A stretch of DNA of 64,000 nucleotides from an uncultured Ruminococcus sp. (GTDB lineage: Bacteria; Bacillota; Clostridia; Oscillospirales; Ruminococcaceae). The position numbers and the translations under genes are program-made. Where the stretch lies: NCBI GenBank assembly GCA_934463425.1, contig CAKSJP010000005.1, positions 43,515 to 107,514 of the forward strand, in the 5' to 3' direction. Shown piece after piece: positions 33,071 through 41,675 of this stretch (positions are counted from its first letter, which is position 1; each line of letters starts with the position of its first letter). A model generated the notes under the pieces. That model ran no database searches. It had not been told where the DNA came from and saw only the letters and a list, made by a program, of their open reading frames with translations.

Positions 33071-36004
33071 ATGAAACAATGGAAACGTATTCAGGCGGCG
33101 ATTCTTGCCGGTATATTGGGGCTGACAAGTGTAGTGCCGATGCAGCTGTCGGCAGGAATGCTGTCTCTTTCGGCGTATGCGGAGGAATCGACAGAAAATC
33201 GCTGCGGCGAGAATCTGACCTATGAACTGGATGCGTCTACCGGTACGCTGACCATTCGCGGTACGGGAGAGATGTTTAAATACGGCTATGAAAAGAGCCC
33301 GTTCTTTTTGAATACGGATATCCAAAGCCTGGTTGTTGAAGAGGGTGTGACTTCTCTGGGGGATTATGCATTTCAGGAGTGCACATCTCTGAAAACGCTG
33401 CAGCTGCCGTCTACGCTGGAGGTTATCCAGAATTCTGCCTTTGAGGACTGCACAGCGCTGTCCTCAATTCACATTCCGGAAAATGTAACCACCATCGGTC
33501 CATGGGCATTTCAAAATTGCAGCAGTATAGACTGCATCTATTTTCCGGAAAGTCTGACGAGCATCCAGAGCAACGCCTTTGTTTCTTGTACAAGCTTGTT
33601 TCATGCACACTATGCCGGGACAAAGGAACAGTGGGAAGCGGTATCAATTTCCAGCTACGGCAACACCGTGATCCAGAATGCAAATATATTTTATGAAGAA
33701 GTCCCGGCAACAACTGCGACAACTGATTATACAGTACCCGTCAGCACTGCAACAACTGCAACAACTGCGACAGTTGCGACCTCTACGACAGAGCCGACAC
33801 CGACTGAAAAAGATATTACTATGGGAATCAATGATATCTATGTGGATATGCGCGATTCTCAGGATGAATCTATGAGTCTGTCCATGTATCTGGATGCGCC
33901 CAGCGGCATGGGGTTTTATGCGATTTCCGGTGTGCTCTGTCTCCCGGAAGAGACCGCAGAACTGCTGCGCTTTGAATATGAAAAAGACTCTTGTTATTGC
34001 TATTTCGGCAATTATGACGTAGTCAACCAGGATGCCCTGAATCAGTATCAGAATTTTTCGGACACTGAGAAGGAATATTGTGATGAATCCTTCCGGTGGA
34101 TTCGGTATGCGCTGACTTCTGTGAACAGTGAGAGCGCTTCCGGTTCGCTGTTGGATCTATACATGTATTTTGAGAAAAGCGATGTTTCTCAGATTGCAGA
34201 AAAATACGGAATGACGCTGGAAACCGGAACTTATATGGGTGAAACCGTATCCTACTATGAATTTCCCGTAGAGTGGGCACCGGAGGGAACGGACATGCTG
34301 AAAAGTCAGGGTGAGAAAGTTCCGGTGAAGCGGTATCAGCTGCTCGACAACACACAGACAGACATTTTTTCAGACCGCGTTCAGCTGAAGGACGGCTTTG
34401 TTCGGGTTATTGTGGGAAATGGCGCAGAAACTACTACGACCACAGCACAGACAACGACCACAACAACGGAAGCTACGACGGCGGCGACTAAACCTACAAC
34501 ATCAACGCATTCTTCCACCACGCAAACCACGACCACAACCACAACCACAACTGCCACGACCCAGACAACCACAACAACTGTAAAGCCAACGACGACAACA
34601 ACTGCTGCCACAACGACCGCCACATCAAAGACAACTGCTTCGACTACAACAATGACAACCACGACAACAAGGGAAAGCTATACCCGACAATCATACACCA
34701 CAACGACCACGAGAGAGACCTATACCAAGCAAAGCTATACGACCACTACAACGACTACAACCACAACCACAGAAGCAACAACTATGACTACAACGGAAAC
34801 AACAACGATACCAACAACAGAAAGCACCACAAGCACGACTGCTTCCAGTGCGGAAACAACAACGACAACCCAGGAGAGTATGATTGAGTGGACAGCGGAT
34901 AAAAGCGGCGATGTGCATGGAAAGCTTTGGATAGAAAATGGAATAGGGTATCTGCATTATTATGCAGACGGGGAAAATAAAGTTCTCGAATCGCTTGCGA
35001 TTTCAAACCTGCTTGCAACGCTGACAAACAATGAACCTCTACTGGAACAAATCAAAGAAATCAGTGCACTTTATATCGATATTGATGATGTGACAAGCAT
35101 TAATAGCGGTGCATTATATTGCAGTGATAAGAATACGCAGAAGTGGATTTATGACATCCTATTTTCTCATGTTGTTGAGGTCGATCTTAGCAGTTCGATA
35201 ATCTCTATTGGTGATAGAGGCTTTAATGGACTTAGTATTGCAACTTTGGTCATCTCAAACAAATTGAAATCAATCGGTGCGGCTTCATTTAGTAAGTCTG
35301 AGATTTCTCAAATTGAGCTGCGTCCTGAGGATGACGAATATAAGATTGAGGATTATACAATGCGAAGCAATATGACTTATCCGGATTGGCATACTGCTCG
35401 TTTAACAGAAAATGTATATCGAATTGCGGATGTTGAACCCATTGTTTGGGATGAAGAAGTGTTAAATGTGGTCTCTTCGATGCAATTAAAATCAGTATCT
35501 GTATCTGCATTTATCTATAACAATTTCCAATATATGCTTCTCCCAGATGCATTGGAATTACTTGAGGGTTTCTCAATTGGATATATTTCAAATCGAATTA
35601 AAGATGGATTTACGATATATGGATGGAATGGCAGTGCGGCGAAAGAATATGTTAATGCGCAAAATAAAGAAAGTGAGGACAATAAACGTACAGAAAGAAT
35701 GATTTTCATTCCCGTAGATGGTGATTCGATCGATTCGCTCAAAGGCGATGTTAACCGCGACGGCGAAATCAACTCCATGGATGTGGCATATATGTTGTCC
35801 TATGCGGCAAGAGAATCCGCCGGATTAGACACCACTTTCCAGGATATCATAGGAAATGCAAACCTTGCAGAGGATTCGCTGTTCTGGGCAGCCGATGTGG
35901 ATGACAGCAGCGAGATCAATTCCAGAGATGCGGCGTATGCATTGTCCTATGTGGCAAATCTCAGCGTCGGCAATGAAATCAGCTGGTCAGATGTAATTCG
36001 CTAA
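33071..36004 (+). CDS. BspA-like leucine-rich surface protein with dockerin
   Basis: A 977-residue secreted protein. In order: signal peptide (1-37), a BspA/LRR_5 domain (about 40-205; ITSLGDYAF-type repeats such as TTIGPWAFQNC), a Thr linker, a beta-rich domain (about 245-450) that by pattern could be cohesin-like (weak), a long Thr linker (about 453-600), a second, AT-richer LRR_5-like region (about 610-890), and a C-terminal type I dockerin. The dockerin has two calcium repeats: DVNRDGEINSMDVAYMLSY and DVDDSSEINSRDAAYALSY. ATG 33071 has GGGAGG 8 bases upstream. The gap to tadZ is 17 bases with no terminator, so this adhesin-like protein is cotranscribed with the pilus. Confidence 0.88.
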   Translation: MKQWKRIQAAILAGILGLTSVVPMQLSAGMLSLSAYAEESTENRCGENLTYELDASTGTLTIRGTGEMFKYGYEKSPFFLNTDIQSLVVEEGVTSLGDYAFQECTSLKTLQLPSTLEVIQNSAFEDCTALSSIHIPENVTTIGPWAFQNCSSIDCIYFPESLTSIQSNAFVSCTSLFHAHYAGTKEQWEAVSISSYGNTVIQNANIFYEEVPATTATTDYTVPVSTATTATTATVATSTTEPTPTEKDITMGINDIYVDMRDSQDESMSLSMYLDAPSGMGFYAISGVLCLPEETAELLRFEYEKDSCYCYFGNYDVVNQDALNQYQNFSDTEKEYCDESFRWIRYALTSVNSESASGSLLDLYMYFEKSDVSQIAEKYGMTLETGTYMGETVSYYEFPVEWAPEGTDMLKSQGEKVPVKRYQLLDNTQTDIFSDRVQLKDGFVRVIVGNGAETTTTTAQTTTTTTEATTAATKPTTSTHSSTTQTTTTTTTTTATTQTTTTTVKPTTTTTAATTTATSKTTASTTTMTTTTTRESYTRQSYTTTTTRETYTKQSYTTTTTTTTTTTEATTMTTTETTTIPTTESTTSTTASSAETTTTTQESMIEWTADKSGDVHGKLWIENGIGYLHYYADGENKVLESLAISNLLATLTNNEPLLEQIKEISALYIDIDDVTSINSGALYCSDKNTQKWIYDILFSHVVEVDLSSSIISIGDRGFNGLSIATLVISNKLKSIGAASFSKSEISQIELRPEDDEYKIEDYTMRSNMTYPDWHTARLTENVYRIADVEPIVWDEEVLNVVSSMQLKSVSVSAFIYNNFQYMLLPDALELLEGFSIGYISNRIKDGFTIYGWNGSAAKEYVNAQNKESEDNKRTERMIFIPVDGDSIDSLKGDVNRDGEINSMDVAYMLSYAARESAGLDTTFQDIIGNANLAEDSLFWAADVDDSSEINSRDAAYALSYVANLSVGNEISWSDVIR
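34429..34873 (+). repeat. Degenerate ACN (Thr) codon repeat
   Basis: About 150 codons, mostly ACA/ACC/ACG, encoding a Thr-rich linker inside the dockerin protein. It contains two near-identical blocks with charged residues (RESYTRQSY and RETYTKQSY). Thr linkers are typical between cellulosomal modules and are often O-glycosylated. Length is likely to vary between strains. Confidence 0.9.
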
Positions 36005-36021
36005 AACAGGAGGTGTGAACA

Positions 36022-37116
36022 ATGAAAATATTGATTTTGGATACGGATGTGGAATATGTAAAGCGCCTCGGGTATTATCTGCACTTGTACGCGGATGATA
36101 TGCAGGTGATCGATTTTCAGTCACCAGAGAAGCTGCGCAGCTACATGGAATCGGAAGAGTTCGATGTTGTGCTGTGCGGAAAGCTGCACGAGATTCAGAA
36201 AAAAGAAGATCTGCAGCTTCCGGCGGCAAATCTGCCTTTTGCGTGGCTTTCTGAAAATCATGAGGTCATCGACCAGCAAACAACGATTTACAAGTATCAG
36301 AGCATTCCGAAAATTTACGATGCATTGTGCGATCTTTATGAGTCGGTATATCAGCGTACACTTCTTCGGGAGCGAAAGGGAATGCCGCAGGAGACCGGAG
36401 AACTGGAGACGGAGATCATCACCTTTTTCCCGGTGCACGGCGGTGCAGGCAGCTCGGCAATGGCGGTATCCTGTGCACAGGATTTCTCAAAAACCGATTC
36501 GATCTTGTATCTGAATCTGGAGCAATTCAGCAGTGATACTTACTTTACGGCAGAAAATGAACGGACATTTTCTGATATCATTGCAGAAATGCGCGGAAAG
36601 TATACCGACGAAAGCCTGAAAAAGGAAATCGCACTGACGGTTTCACAGCAGACAGAGCGCTTGGCAGTGATCCGCGGCTGTAAAAATGCAGTGGATATTT
36701 CCTGCCTGACAAAGAAAATGCTTCTGGAGATCTTACGGCTTATTCGTGCACAGAAGCTGTACCGCTATGTGATTATCGATGCCGGGATGTTTATCGGAGA
36801 ACTGACTTCTGGTCTGGTGCAGGCTTCTGACAAACTGGTATTTACTATGGATGCTTCGGATATGTCACGGGAAAAGCTGCAAAAGGTGCTGCGTTATGTA
36901 CAGGTGGAACAGCGCGGTCAGTCCGGTGATCCGGCAGAGCATTTTCTGATTTACAACAAATTTTATTCTGATGCAGAGCTGTCTGATTATACCAAGGGTA
37001 TGGTAGTTGTCGGAAAATTCGGACGATATCGTCTGAAAGAAAATCAGCAGATCTCATTCCAGACAGTAGTGCAGAACATTTGCAGAACACCGCAGCTGTT
37101 TGAAAAACTTCGATAA
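36022..37116 (+). CDS. tadZ: TadZ/CpaE-like pilus assembly ATPase
   Basis: A 364-residue protein. The first 110 residues resemble a response-regulator receiver (ILILDTDVEYVKRLGYYL, FDVVLCG) and the rest a MinD/ParA-like ATPase. The deviant Walker A reads FPVHGGAGSSAMAVSCA, without the usual lysines, so ATP hydrolysis may be lost, as in other TadZ proteins. The Walker B-like YVIIDAGMFIG is present. TadZ places the Tad machine at a pole or focus. AGGAGG precedes ATG 36022, and tadA follows after 21 bases. Confidence 0.85.
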   Translation: MKILILDTDVEYVKRLGYYLHLYADDMQVIDFQSPEKLRSYMESEEFDVVLCGKLHEIQKKEDLQLPAANLPFAWLSENHEVIDQQTTIYKYQSIPKIYDALCDLYESVYQRTLLRERKGMPQETGELETEIITFFPVHGGAGSSAMAVSCAQDFSKTDSILYLNLEQFSSDTYFTAENERTFSDIIAEMRGKYTDESLKKEIALTVSQQTERLAVIRGCKNAVDISCLTKKMLLEILRLIRAQKLYRYVIIDAGMFIGELTSGLVQASDKLVFTMDASDMSREKLQKVLRYVQVEQRGQSGDPAEHFLIYNKFYSDAELSDYTKGMVVVGKFGRYRLKENQQISFQTVVQNICRTPQLFEKLR

Positions 37117-37137
37117 GGGATAGGCAGGAGGAAAATC

Positions 37138-38493
37138 ATGACGCAAAATCATGTGTTAGAGGAAATTGTCGGAAAGATTTGTGACAGGATCGACTATACC
37201 TCTGCCAATCAGGAGGAAAAGTCGGAAAGCGGTTTTCAATTTGCAAAGAGCAAATCAGAAAACAGAAAGAAAATGCGCGATGCCGATGATGATACTTACA
37301 AAGAGTATATCAAGGAACTGTTGGCAGAATTTTTGGATGAGAACGGTGACTATCTCACCAGTGAACAAGAACTGGTGTATATCTCTCCGAAAGACAAGGC
37401 AGTAATCGTCGAGCGGGTTTTCGGTATGTACCGCGGTCTGGGAATCCTGGATACGATTCTGATGGATGAAAGCATCACAGAAGTTATGATAAACGGCCCG
37501 GATCATATTTTTGTAGAACGAAACGGCAGAGTGGTTCGTCTGAATCAGAAGTTCGGCGGAAACGGCATTGATGGCGCGATGGAACTGAAAAAGATCATCC
37601 ACCGCATTGTGGATATCTCCGGGCGAGAGGTCAACCAGTCTAAGCCGATTGCCGATGCGCGTTTGCGGGACGGTTCTCGTGTCAACATTGTTCTGTATCC
37701 CATCGCCATGCATGGGGATACCGTTACCATCCGTAAGTTTTCCAAAAAGCCCATGAGCGTGGAAAAGCTGATCGAATATGGCTCAATTACACAGGATATC
37801 GCGGACAAGCTGAAAAACCTGGTAAAAGCACGGTATAACATTTTCATCAGCGGCGGTACCGGTTCCGGAAAAACAACATTCCTGAATGCCATGTCTAACT
37901 ATATCCCGACTGATGAACGTGTCATTACCATCGAAGACTCTGCGGAGTTACAGATCACCCATGTGGACAACCTGGTCAGTCTGGAAACCAAAAATGCCAA
38001 CACTTCCGGCGAGGGTGCGATCACGATCAAGGATCTCATCAAGTCTTCCCTGCGAATGCGTCCTGATCGTATCGTTGTCGGCGAAGTCCGCGGCGAAGAA
38101 GCACTGGATATGCTGCAGGCGATGAATACAGGTCATGATGGTTCGCTTTCCACCGGCCATGCCAACTCTGCCAAGGACATGCTGAGCCGTCTGGAAACCA
38201 TGGTGCTCCAGGGCGCTGCGGCGCTGCCGCTGGATGCGGTGCGGCAGCAGATCGCGTCGGCACTGGATCTGATTATACACCTGTCCCGTCTGCGCGACCA
38301 CTCTCGTAAAGTTGTAGAGATCGTAGAGGTTCTGGGGTATGAAAACGGGCAGATCAAGCTAAATTCACTGTACAAGTTTGAAGAGGATGCACTTTCTACA
38401 CCGGAAAAAGTACATGGCAGTCTGAACCGTACAGAAAACAAAATGGAAAACGTGGAAAAGTTGCAGCTTGCCGGTATCAAAATGGATTTTTAA
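37138..38493 (+). CDS. tadA: Tad secretion ATPase (CpaF family)
   Basis: A 451-residue hexameric ATPase that drives pilin polymerisation. Walker A SGGTGSGKTTFLN at about 238-250, Asp box ITIEDSAELQI, Walker B-region MRPDRIVVGEVRGEEALDMLQAMNTGHDGSLSTGHANS, and the His box are intact. About 100 N-terminal residues precede the conserved N-domain. AGGAGG lies before ATG 37138. It partners with TadB and TadC encoded next. Confidence 0.97.
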   Translation: MTQNHVLEEIVGKICDRIDYTSANQEEKSESGFQFAKSKSENRKKMRDADDDTYKEYIKELLAEFLDENGDYLTSEQELVYISPKDKAVIVERVFGMYRGLGILDTILMDESITEVMINGPDHIFVERNGRVVRLNQKFGGNGIDGAMELKKIIHRIVDISGREVNQSKPIADARLRDGSRVNIVLYPIAMHGDTVTIRKFSKKPMSVEKLIEYGSITQDIADKLKNLVKARYNIFISGGTGSGKTTFLNAMSNYIPTDERVITIEDSAELQITHVDNLVSLETKNANTSGEGAITIKDLIKSSLRMRPDRIVVGEVRGEEALDMLQAMNTGHDGSLSTGHANSAKDMLSRLETMVLQGAAALPLDAVRQQIASALDLIIHLSRLRDHSRKVVEIVEVLGYENGQIKLNSLYKFEEDALSTPEKVHGSLNRTENKMENVEKLQLAGIKMDF

Positions 38494-38506
38494 TGGGGTG
38501 AAGTCA

Positions 38507-39325
38507 ATGAAAAAGGAAAAAAAGCAAAAAGCACCGAAGCCGAAAAAGCAGAAAAAGGAAAAATACGAAGAGTATCATGGTCTCACCGGAGACGGCGTGG
38601 ATTACCATGTATACCACTTAAATGCAGCAGAAACGCTTCTGGCGGTACTCGTTGGCGGCGGCGCAGGATTTTTGGCGGCGTACATTTATTTTGGAAATGC
38701 CATTCTGAGTTTTTTGGTCGGGGCAGTTGCCGCGTGGAAAGCAGTGCCGCTCTATCGGGATCGTCTGCAAAGAAAACGCGTCAATGCGCTGACATTGCAG
38801 TTTCGGGATATGTTGGAGTCTTTGAGTAACTCTTACACCGTCGGGCGAAACGCCAATGACGCATTCACCGATGCACTGGAGGACATGCGCGCAGAGCACG
38901 GCGAAAATGCCTATATCACAAAGGAACTTCAGCTGATCCGCCATGCGCGGGATATGTACGGCATTGAGATCCGTGATCTGGTGGTGGATCTGGGAAAGCG
39001 CAGCGGTATTGATGATATCAACAGCTTTTCCAGTGTATTTGCCATTTCCAGCGACCTGGGCGGTGATGTGGGCAAAGTCATCCGGGAAACGCGAGACATC
39101 ATCAGCGATAAGATCGAGATCCAGATGGAGATCCAGACCATGGTGACCTCGCAGAAAAACGAGCTGAACATTATGGCAGTCATGCCGTTTATCGTGGTGT
39201 TCGCCACAAATATGCTGGTATCGTCGCCGAACAACATCCTGGTTTTGGGAATCAAGCTGGTAGCACTGGTGATTTTTGTGTTCTCCTACTGGATGGGCTC
39301 TAAAATCGTACAGATCAAGATATAG
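38507..39325 (+). CDS. tadB: Tad inner-membrane protein TadB
   Basis: A 272-residue type II secretion F-domain protein. It has a very basic cytosolic N-terminus (KKEKKQKAPKPKKQKKEK), two helices near 45-80, the F domain (TLQFRDMLESLSNSYTVGRN ... DLGGDVGKVIRETRDII) and two C-terminal helices. ATG 38507 follows GGGGTGAAG, 13 bases after tadA. It forms the membrane platform with TadC on which TadA acts. Confidence 0.93.
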   Translation: MKKEKKQKAPKPKKQKKEKYEEYHGLTGDGVDYHVYHLNAAETLLAVLVGGGAGFLAAYIYFGNAILSFLVGAVAAWKAVPLYRDRLQRKRVNALTLQFRDMLESLSNSYTVGRNANDAFTDALEDMRAEHGENAYITKELQLIRHARDMYGIEIRDLVVDLGKRSGIDDINSFSSVFAISSDLGGDVGKVIRETRDIISDKIEIQMEIQTMVTSQKNELNIMAVMPFIVVFATNMLVSSPNNILVLGIKLVALVIFVFSYWMGSKIVQIKI

Positions 39326-39337
39326 GGGTGAAACAAG

Positions 39338-40261
39338 ATGGGCTTTTTAACAAAAGAAATGCCGTATGGCGTGATGCTGATCTGCGGTGTGATGGCAGTG
39401 ATTTTCATGGCAGTTTATGCGCTTTTGTACTTCTGCTATCATAAAAAGTACGCGGACGTACTGGATGCGGCAGACAGCAAGATCTTTACGGCAAAGGAAT
39501 TGTATTTTTCCGGTTTCGGCATCATTGAGATCTGGGAAAAAATCACAGGAAACCGCATCAGCCATACCGATAAAGCCATGGCACATGTCAAGGAGCTGAT
39601 CGAGGTATTCGGCAGAGACAATGCAGAATTTTTCTTTTATGTCGAGCGCGCCGGAATGATCTCCATGCTGGTGCTCTGCATTCCGCTGGGCTTTATGGCA
39701 GGCTGCGTTTCCGGTATGTACATTGGCTTGCTTTTCGGACTGCTGATCGCGGCGCTTTTGGTAAACGGTGTCCGGTCGCACATCAAGGAAATGATCAAGC
39801 AGAAGAAAGACGAGATCGTGGTGGAGTTTCCGCAGATGGTTTCCAAAATGACGCTGCTTATCAACGCCGGCATGGCGGTGCGCCGCGCCTGGGATGAAGT
39901 GGCATGCTCCAACTATGAGAACAAGCTTTACGAAGAAATGCGTGTGACCAGCATGGATATTCAGCAGGGAATGGCGATCGAGGATGCGGTCAACCTGTTC
40001 GCACAGCGCTGTGCCACAAAGGAAGTGCGAAAATTCGCTTCCATCTATGTGCAGGCAGTACAGAAAGGCGCTTCGGAATCCATCAAGTCGATGAAAGAAA
40101 TGTCTGAGGCAGCTTGGGAAGAGAAAAAGCAGCTTGCCCGGCAAAAGGGTGCAACGGCCGCGCAAAAACTGACGATTCCGAATATGCTGATGTTTGTGGG
40201 CCTATTGCTGTTGGTTATTGGGCCGATGGGCATATCGTTGATGAGTTCGTTTTCATTGTAA
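39338..40261 (+). CDS. tadC: Tad inner-membrane protein TadC
   Basis: A 307-residue second F-domain platform protein. There is an N-terminal helix, two helices near 105-145 (MISMLVLCIPLGFMAGC, GLLIAALLV), the F domain (FPQMVSKMTLLINAGMAVRRAWDEV ... YVQAVQKGASESIKSMKEMS) and a C-terminal helix pair. It starts 12 bases after tadB behind GGGGTGAAA. Confidence 0.93.
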   Translation: MGFLTKEMPYGVMLICGVMAVIFMAVYALLYFCYHKKYADVLDAADSKIFTAKELYFSGFGIIEIWEKITGNRISHTDKAMAHVKELIEVFGRDNAEFFFYVERAGMISMLVLCIPLGFMAGCVSGMYIGLLFGLLIAALLVNGVRSHIKEMIKQKKDEIVVEFPQMVSKMTLLINAGMAVRRAWDEVACSNYENKLYEEMRVTSMDIQQGMAIEDAVNLFAQRCATKEVRKFASIYVQAVQKGASESIKSMKEMSEAAWEEKKQLARQKGATAAQKLTIPNMLMFVGLLLLVIGPMGISLMSSFSL

Positions 40262-40280
40262 TTGATGTGAGGATAGGAAG

Positions 40281-40418
40281 ATGAGTGGAAAAAAAGCGAT
40301 TGCACTGAGTATTTTACTGATATTGATCATCATTGCATTGATCGCACTAAAGCAGTGCGGTGTGTTTGCTGAAGTAAAAGAACATCTGGATAAATTAATC
40401 GCGCCGCTGAAAAATTAA
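40281..40418 (+). CDS. 45-residue single-helix membrane peptide
   Basis: A small frame between tadC and flp with GAGG 8 bases before ATG 40281. The peptide starts MSGKKAIAL, has one hydrophobic helix at about 7-23 (AIALSILLILIIIALIAL), then a single Cys and an amphipathic tail (FAEVKEHLDKLIAPLKN). It has no prepilin cleavage Gly. I do not recognise it; it could be a minor pilus or platform subunit. The ribosome site, strand and fit in a tight operon support it as real. Confidence 0.7.
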   Translation: MSGKKAIALSILLILIIIALIALKQCGVFAEVKEHLDKLIAPLKN

Positions 40419-40535
40419 ATTGATATTGGTTTGCATCTGCAAATTGATATAAAAGCTGAAAAGCAATTTTGCAGTTCTTGCGGTATCGGCTGCAGAGGTA
40501 CAGAAACAAGAACTGTTCAAAAGGGGGTGAACGGG

Positions 40536-40775
40536 ATGAAGGCAAATATGATGAAAGCATATCTGACTGTGATGAACAAGATTGCTTCTTTCAAAAACAA
40601 CGAGGATGGTATGGAAACCGTTCAGGCAATCATTTTGATTGTGGTTGGTCTGGTAGTTGTTGCAGGATTGGTTGCGATTTTGACAGGCGGTACAACAGAT
40701 GGTACAGGTGGTATTTTGGGTACGATCAAGACAAAAATCGAAGGTTTGATTAATAACAACGGTTCTTTGAAATAA
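40536..40775 (+). CDS. flp: Flp-type major pilin
   Basis: A 79-residue prepilin. The leader is long and ends in NNEDG, followed by METVQAIILIVVGLVVVAGLVAILTGG, the hydrophobic assembly helix, and a short tail with a final NNNGSLK. TadV would cleave after Gly27. In classical Flp the Glu is at +5; here it is at +2, a variant of clostridial Flp. ATG 40536 follows AGGGGGTG. It is the likely fibre subunit of the pilus. Confidence 0.9.
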   Translation: MKANMMKAYLTVMNKIASFKNNEDGMETVQAIILIVVGLVVVAGLVAILTGGTTDGTGGILGTIKTKIEGLINNNGSLK

Positions 40776-40810
40776 TGTTACTTTGATTTGTATCTAATTA
40801 ATTTTTGTAT

Positions 40811-40872
40811 CGGAATATGCAGCGTTCCGGTACATTGGCAAATAGATTTGAAAAAGTCTATTTGCCAATGTA
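40811..40872 (+). promoter_or_regulatory. Strong hairpins after flp (mRNA stabiliser or processing site)
   Basis: CGGAA/TTCCG (40811-40829), then a perfect 16-bp stem TACATTGGCAAATAGA (40831-40846) / TCTATTTGCCAATGTA (40857-40872) with a 10-base loop. No T-run follows, so it is not an intrinsic terminator. It probably protects the flp message or marks a cut site, giving more pilin than downstream proteins. Confidence 0.65.
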
Positions 40873-40910
40873 TAAGTATACAAAAAATAACGATTTAAGA
40901 GGGTGTTGAA

Positions 40911-41654
40911 ATGAAGCGAATCAGAAGATTTCTTCAAAGTGAAGATGGCGTTATGGTAGATGTGCAAGCAATTTTTCTCTATCCATTAACCATATTTATT
41001 ATCTTTTGGATTATCTTTATGGGAATGTACATGTTTCAAGGGGTGGCATTACAAAATTATGCACAGAAACTTGCAGTTATATCATCACGAGAAGTGTCAT
41101 ATCCGGGGTATATTGATATGCCTGGTTCGGGAAATTATGTTTCAGTTTTTGGAACACATGCGATTGATTGGGATACAAATGGAGAAAATCTCACTATTAC
41201 CATTCCTAAAGTAACAGACGGAAACGTAAAATCACTGAGACCATATCGATATTTAACATCAATCGGGAGCAATTCTAATATATTGGGTGATGGTCAGGAA
41301 GCCAAACTGAAAGCAATAGCAGAAAAAATTATTTCGCAAAATAGCTTGTTGACGTGTGAAAATGCAGAAGTTCAGATAAATGTTAGTAATTATTTTGTGT
41401 CACAGCAGGTTGAGGTAACTGTTTCAGAAACGTTGCCGTCTCCAGGTCTTATATCGTGGCTTTCAAATAAATCGAGAATTTCCGCCACCGCATTTGCCAG
41501 CGCAAACGATCAAGATGAATTTATCCGCAATACCGACCTGGTGTTTGACTTCGCCGAAACTCTGGCGAAAAAGTTAAACCTGGACAAAGACAGCAACTTC
41601 GGAAAAGCAATCGAAAAGGTGCGCAGCTTTATGAACAAAGTGAATGGTGTCTGA
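40911..41654 (+). CDS. TadE-like pseudopilin
   Basis: A 247-residue protein with a type IV pilin-like start: SEDG then VMVDVQAIFLYPLTIFIIFWIIFMGMYMF. One N-terminal helix is followed by an outer domain with no further motif. Minor pseudopilins of this kind prime or cap the fibre. The first 570 bases are AT-rich and the last 170 are of normal composition, a sharp change inside one gene. GAGGGTGTTGAA precedes ATG 40911. Confidence 0.8.
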   Translation: MKRIRRFLQSEDGVMVDVQAIFLYPLTIFIIFWIIFMGMYMFQGVALQNYAQKLAVISSREVSYPGYIDMPGSGNYVSVFGTHAIDWDTNGENLTITIPKVTDGNVKSLRPYRYLTSIGSNSNILGDGQEAKLKAIAEKIISQNSLLTCENAEVQINVSNYFVSQQVEVTVSETLPSPGLISWLSNKSRISATAFASANDQDEFIRNTDLVFDFAETLAKKLNLDKDSNFGKAIEKVRSFMNKVNGV

Positions 41655-41675
41655 TGATATAGAGGAGGAAACGGG

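Noticed and set aside
34381..34662. Val-rich frame on the minus strand
   Set aside because: It is the reverse reading of the ACN threonine linker, which yields Val codons; not a gene.
34429..34873. Possible CRISPR or tandem repeat array
   Set aside because: The repetition is a coding Thr-rich linker in frame with flanking domains, with no spacers of fixed size.
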